The translations under genes and the position numbers were made by a program. From JAJZIH01 sp021785265 (GTDB lineage Bacteria; Pseudomonadota; Gammaproteobacteria; JAKAQQ01), in the NCBI GenBank assembly GCA_027338645.1, contig DAHWSH010000037.1, positions 1 to 17,480 on the forward strand: a DNA stretch of 17,480 nt, in the 5' to 3' direction. Positions within the stretch are counted from its first letter, which is position 1. Every line of letters starts with the position of its first letter. Below are positions 15,017-17,480 of this stretch, piece by piece. Below the pieces are notes generated by a model, which was not told the origin of the DNA, ran no database searches, and saw only the letters and a list, made by a program, of their open reading frames with translations.

Positions 15017-16956
15017 GGCTGGATATCCTCAATCCCCCGTGGGATGGTTCTGGCTGTGCTCTTATGATCCAGGAACTGACGGCACCAGATTTCGATGCAG
15101 AGGAGGGAAAAAAGGAGATAGGCCGCGTCTTTACGGCCTTCATCATTGTCAGCAATGAGCCGGTGCACGGCCTTTGGATCAAACAGACCGCGGCGATTGA
15201 GACTTTCCTCTGCCAGGAGATCCGTGAGATAGTCATGGAGATCGCGCCGCATCCAGCGTCTGAGTGGAGCCCCAAACCCGGTTTTGGGCCGTGAGATGAT
15301 GTCTGGTGGCAGAGATGATCTCATCGCTTCTCTGAGGATCCATTTCCCCACTCCACCGCGCTGTTTCCAGTGCTCGGGGAGATCGTCCGCAAAACGAACC
15401 ACGTCCGGATCCAGAAAGGGAACCCGGATTTCGACTCCGGCTGCCATGCCCATTTTATCGGTGTAGATCAGATTGTGATCCCCGAGAAAAAAACGTTGCT
15501 CAAGGACCAGCATCCGCGCAAGGGGTCGGGTTCCGGGAGGGATCGTTTTCAAATAATCGAGCATGGGCTGATCGGCATGGTTCCCAGCCACCACATCGCG
15601 CATCTGGGGAGCAAAAAGGGCCAAAAGCTCGTCCCGCCGAGCCCAGGCAAAATAAGCCGCGAGACGGGCATCCCTCGTCTCGCCTCCGACTGTGCGCAAC
15701 CGCTCCAGGCGGCGTCCGAAGAGGCTCTGCCGATTGAAGTAGCCGGACAGTCTGCCACCGGCTCGGCGGAGCGGCTCCGGCAACCACCGCCACAAGGGCT
15801 CATAGTGTAGAGCGAGATGACGGCGGTACCCCGCAAAGAGATCATCCGCTCCGGCACCCGAAAGGAGAACCTTGATTCCAAGCTGCCTTGCAGCGCGAGC
15901 CATGTAGAACACGTTCAGTGCAGCCGGATCGGCCAGTGGTTCATCCAGTTGATAAATCATCCACTCGAGATCATCGATTATGTGGCTGGAATCTACCGGA
16001 ATCCGCTCGAGCGAGACTCCGAGGCGTGCCGCAACCCGGCAGGCGTAAGGTTCATCCTCGATCTCCCCAAAGTCACTACCCCCGACGGGATGGATCGTGA
16101 AACACTGCAGGTTAACCCCCGTCTCCTGTGCCAAAACGACCAACGCGCTTGAATCCAGACCCCCGGAAAGAAAAGCACCGACTGGAACATCGGCAACGAG
16201 CTGCCTCTGCACTGCCTGTCTCAACGTGTCGTGGAGAACGCACCGTGCCGAAGCCGGCGTCTGGCCTGTCCCGACGGAAGTGAGGGAGAACCGTTTTCGG
16301 GGCCATGCCCACCTTCGCGTGACTCGCCCCTCTTGCACACAAATTGCATAGCCCGGCTCCAGTTTGCGAACGCGGCCGAGCGGCGTTCCCGCGCCGGGGC
16401 ACCAGAGATAGGTCAGATACCGGTTAAGGGCAACCGCATCGAGTGGCCCCGGGTCGCCGATCAGTGGAAGCAATCCCTTGATCTCGCTGGCAAAAACAAA
16501 GCCCTGGTTGAACTCAGACGTGTAAAGCGGCTTGACCCCCAGCTGATCCCGGACCAGGAGCAATTCCTGATGACGTCTATCATAGATCGCGAATGCGAAG
16601 ATTCCGTTGAGGGCAATCAGCATCTCGAGCCCCCGGGCCTCATAGAGCCGGAGCAAAACTTCAGTGTCGGAAGTGCCCCGGAACTGGATGCCGGCCTGCT
16701 CCAGCTCTGCACGCAGGTCCCGGTAATTGTAGATCTCGCCGTTATAGGTCAAAACGATCTGCCCATCGTCAGAAAGCATGGGCTGGTGTCCTGCTGGTGA
16801 GAGATCAATGATCGACAGGCGGGTATGTCCCAGCCAGACCGGACCATCGGCATACTCACCCCGATCATCGGGACCCCGGTGTGATAAGGCATCCAGTGCC
16901 ATACCACTGCTCCACTGATTCCGGCTCTTCATCCAGCCTCCGACGATTCCGCACAT
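15013..16956 (-). CDS. asnB: Asparagine synthetase-like glutamine amidotransferase
   Basis: The 647-aa protein has the class II glutaminase domain with nucleophile Cys2 (MCGIVGGW), ALSHRGPDD, RLSIIDLS, YNGEIYNY and GTSDTE, then the ATP-pyrophosphatase synthetase domain with SGGLDSS (264-270), GAGADDLFAGYRRH and VEIRVPFLD. It hydrolyses glutamine and passes ammonia to an adenylated carboxylate. Stand-alone members make asparagine, but paralogues in polysaccharide clusters are thought to amidate uronic acid sugars, which the neighbours here favour. All catalytic signatures look intact and the length is normal for the group. It starts 48 bp after the carbamoyltransferase stop and ends in a GTGA overlap with the methyltransferase. 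Upstream AGGGG is adjacent to the ATG, so the ribosome site is poor. Confidence 0.9.
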   Translation of the reverse strand: MCGIVGGWMKSRNQWSSGMALDALSHRGPDDRGEYADGPVWLGHTRLSIIDLSPAGHQPMLSDDGQIVLTYNGEIYNYRDLRAELEQAGIQFRGTSDTEVLLRLYEARGLEMLIALNGIFAFAIYDRRHQELLLVRDQLGVKPLYTSEFNQGFVFASEIKGLLPLIGDPGPLDAVALNRYLTYLWCPGAGTPLGRVRKLEPGYAICVQEGRVTRRWAWPRKRFSLTSVGTGQTPASARCVLHDTLRQAVQRQLVADVPVGAFLSGGLDSSALVVLAQETGVNLQCFTIHPVGGSDFGEIEDEPYACRVAARLGVSLERIPVDSSHIIDDLEWMIYQLDEPLADPAALNVFYMARAARQLGIKVLLSGAGADDLFAGYRRHLALHYEPLWRWLPEPLRRAGGRLSGYFNRQSLFGRRLERLRTVGGETRDARLAAYFAWARRDELLALFAPQMRDVVAGNHADQPMLDYLKTIPPGTRPLARMLVLEQRFFLGDHNLIYTDKMGMAAGVEIRVPFLDPDVVRFADDLPEHWKQRGGVGKWILREAMRSSLPPDIISRPKTGFGAPLRRWMRRDLHDYLTDLLAEESLNRRGLFDPKAVHRLIADNDEGRKDAAYLLFSLLCIEIWCRQFLDHKSTARTIPRGIEDIQP

Positions 16957-17004
16957 CCCCCTAACTCGCAGACCGCATCGCGCTCAGACCACTTCCCATC
17001 TCAG

Positions 17005-17480
17005 TCATATTGAGGACTCTTGGATCCGGGGGACTGGAATGGGTGTTGGCGGATGACCCAGACGTTGTATTCCATGCCGCTTGTATTCCCACAGTCGATA
17101 AACCCCGGTACACAGATGGGACCACATCCAATCCACCCTCCCGTCACGCCAGGCACCCAGAAAAATCCAATGATACAGACCGTTGAACGATATGTTCAGA
17201 ATCATGGGCACTTCGATCAAGACGAAGAATTGGCAGATGGAGTCATAGTAGAGTGGATTCTGCTCGCGGGTTACGGTCTGGAGGCGGCCGGAACCGGCAA
17301 CGCGAGTGACGGAGGGAATCCGGGGCCGATTCTCCGCATGGATCTGGAACACCTTCATCATGAAGGGCTCATCGTCATCAATCTCGAACCAGTTCGCGAC
17401 TTCCTCCCTCAGGATCGAGGGAGCAAAAGGCCGGAAGGATTCCCTCCGCTTGATCTTCGCGTTGAGGATCGCCTTCATGT
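17005..17480 (-). CDS. Carbamoyltransferase (NodU/CmcH family), 5' end outside the window, unusual C-terminus
   Basis: The visible 158 codons correspond to the C-terminal domain of NodU/CmcH-type O-carbamoyltransferases, which transfer carbamoyl from carbamoyl phosphate to a sugar hydroxyl. Recognisable blocks are MKAILNAKIKRRESFRPFAP, RIPSVTRVAGSGRLQTVTRE and PMILNISFN. An ATG lies at 17478-17476, but family alignment puts it mid-protein, so the gene continues past the right edge. The usual LNTSFN reads LNISFN, and the expected continuation (E/GEPIV and a DA-x-R-x-F segment) is absent; instead about 55 residues rich in Trp, Arg and Pro follow. None of the three minus-strand frames restores it. 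A rearranged or diverged 3' end is likely and activity is uncertain. It leads the polysaccharide operon in this window. Confidence 0.75.
   Translation of the reverse strand, partial: MKAILNAKIKRRESFRPFAPSILREEVANWFEIDDDEPFMMKVFQIHAENRPRIPSVTRVAGSGRLQTVTREQNPLYYDSICQFFVLIEVPMILNISFNGLYHWIFLGAWRDGRVDWMWSHLCTGVYRLWEYKRHGIQRLGHPPTPIPVPRIQESSI

Noticed and set aside
1..17480. CRISPR array, tRNA or rRNA gene
   Set aside because: I saw no regularly spaced direct repeats and no cloverleaf or rRNA-like stretch when reading both strands.

Overview
The window is GC-rich (by eye about 60%) bacterial DNA with Gram-negative character: most of its right half encodes cytoplasmic enzymes for an undecaprenol-linked surface polysaccharide. 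No rRNA, tRNA or taxonomic marker is present, so I do not name an organism. Scars of two insertion-sequence families mark it as an accessory region.

Layout. (1) Positions 1-860 are a left border: an apparent gene 3' end running off the edge (1-141), a remnant of an IS200/IS605-type element (first codons of tnpA with promoter and hairpin, about 139-268), and about 590 bp with no convincing gene. (2) Positions 862-6002 form a compact module: a proteasome-like threonine (Ntn) hydrolase and a 110-aa protein in an ATGA-coupled operon (+), a WYL-domain regulator (-), and a 710-aa double AAA+ ATPase (+) divergent from the regulator. A 21-bp perfect inverted repeat (8-bp arms, 5-bp spacer) occurs twice, once before the hydrolase operon and once between the regulator and the ATPase, and ties the four genes into one putative regulon. 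(3) Positions 6123-7226 encode a WecA/MraY-type glycosyl-1-phosphate transferase (+) whose usual third metal-binding Asp is Ser. (4) Positions 7357-8021 are a truncated, frameshifted IS1634-family transposase. (5) Positions 17480 down to 8119 are a tightly packed minus-strand polysaccharide operon: carbamoyltransferase (5' end outside the window), asparagine synthetase-like amidotransferase, methyltransferase, fused two-domain dehydrogenase, UDP-GlcNAc 2-epimerase, heparinase II/III-like protein and a WbuB-like glycosyltransferase. From asnB onward every gene boundary overlaps or is separated by only a few bases.

How the genes work together. In region 2 I infer an inducible, ATP-driven proteolysis system: the double AAA+ ring would unfold substrates, the N-terminal-Thr hydrolase would cut them, the small coupled protein could be an adaptor or inhibitor, and the WYL protein would repress everything through the shared operator. 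WYL regulators of this architecture (wHTH-WYL-WCX) commonly control phage-defence loci, so defence or stress response is plausible but unproven. This module is the best candidate here for an undescribed system. In regions 3 and 5 the WecA-like enzyme would load the first sugar phosphate onto undecaprenyl phosphate, while the operon would make ManNAc-type and other modified sugars, transfer sugars, and add amide, carbamoyl or methyl groups.
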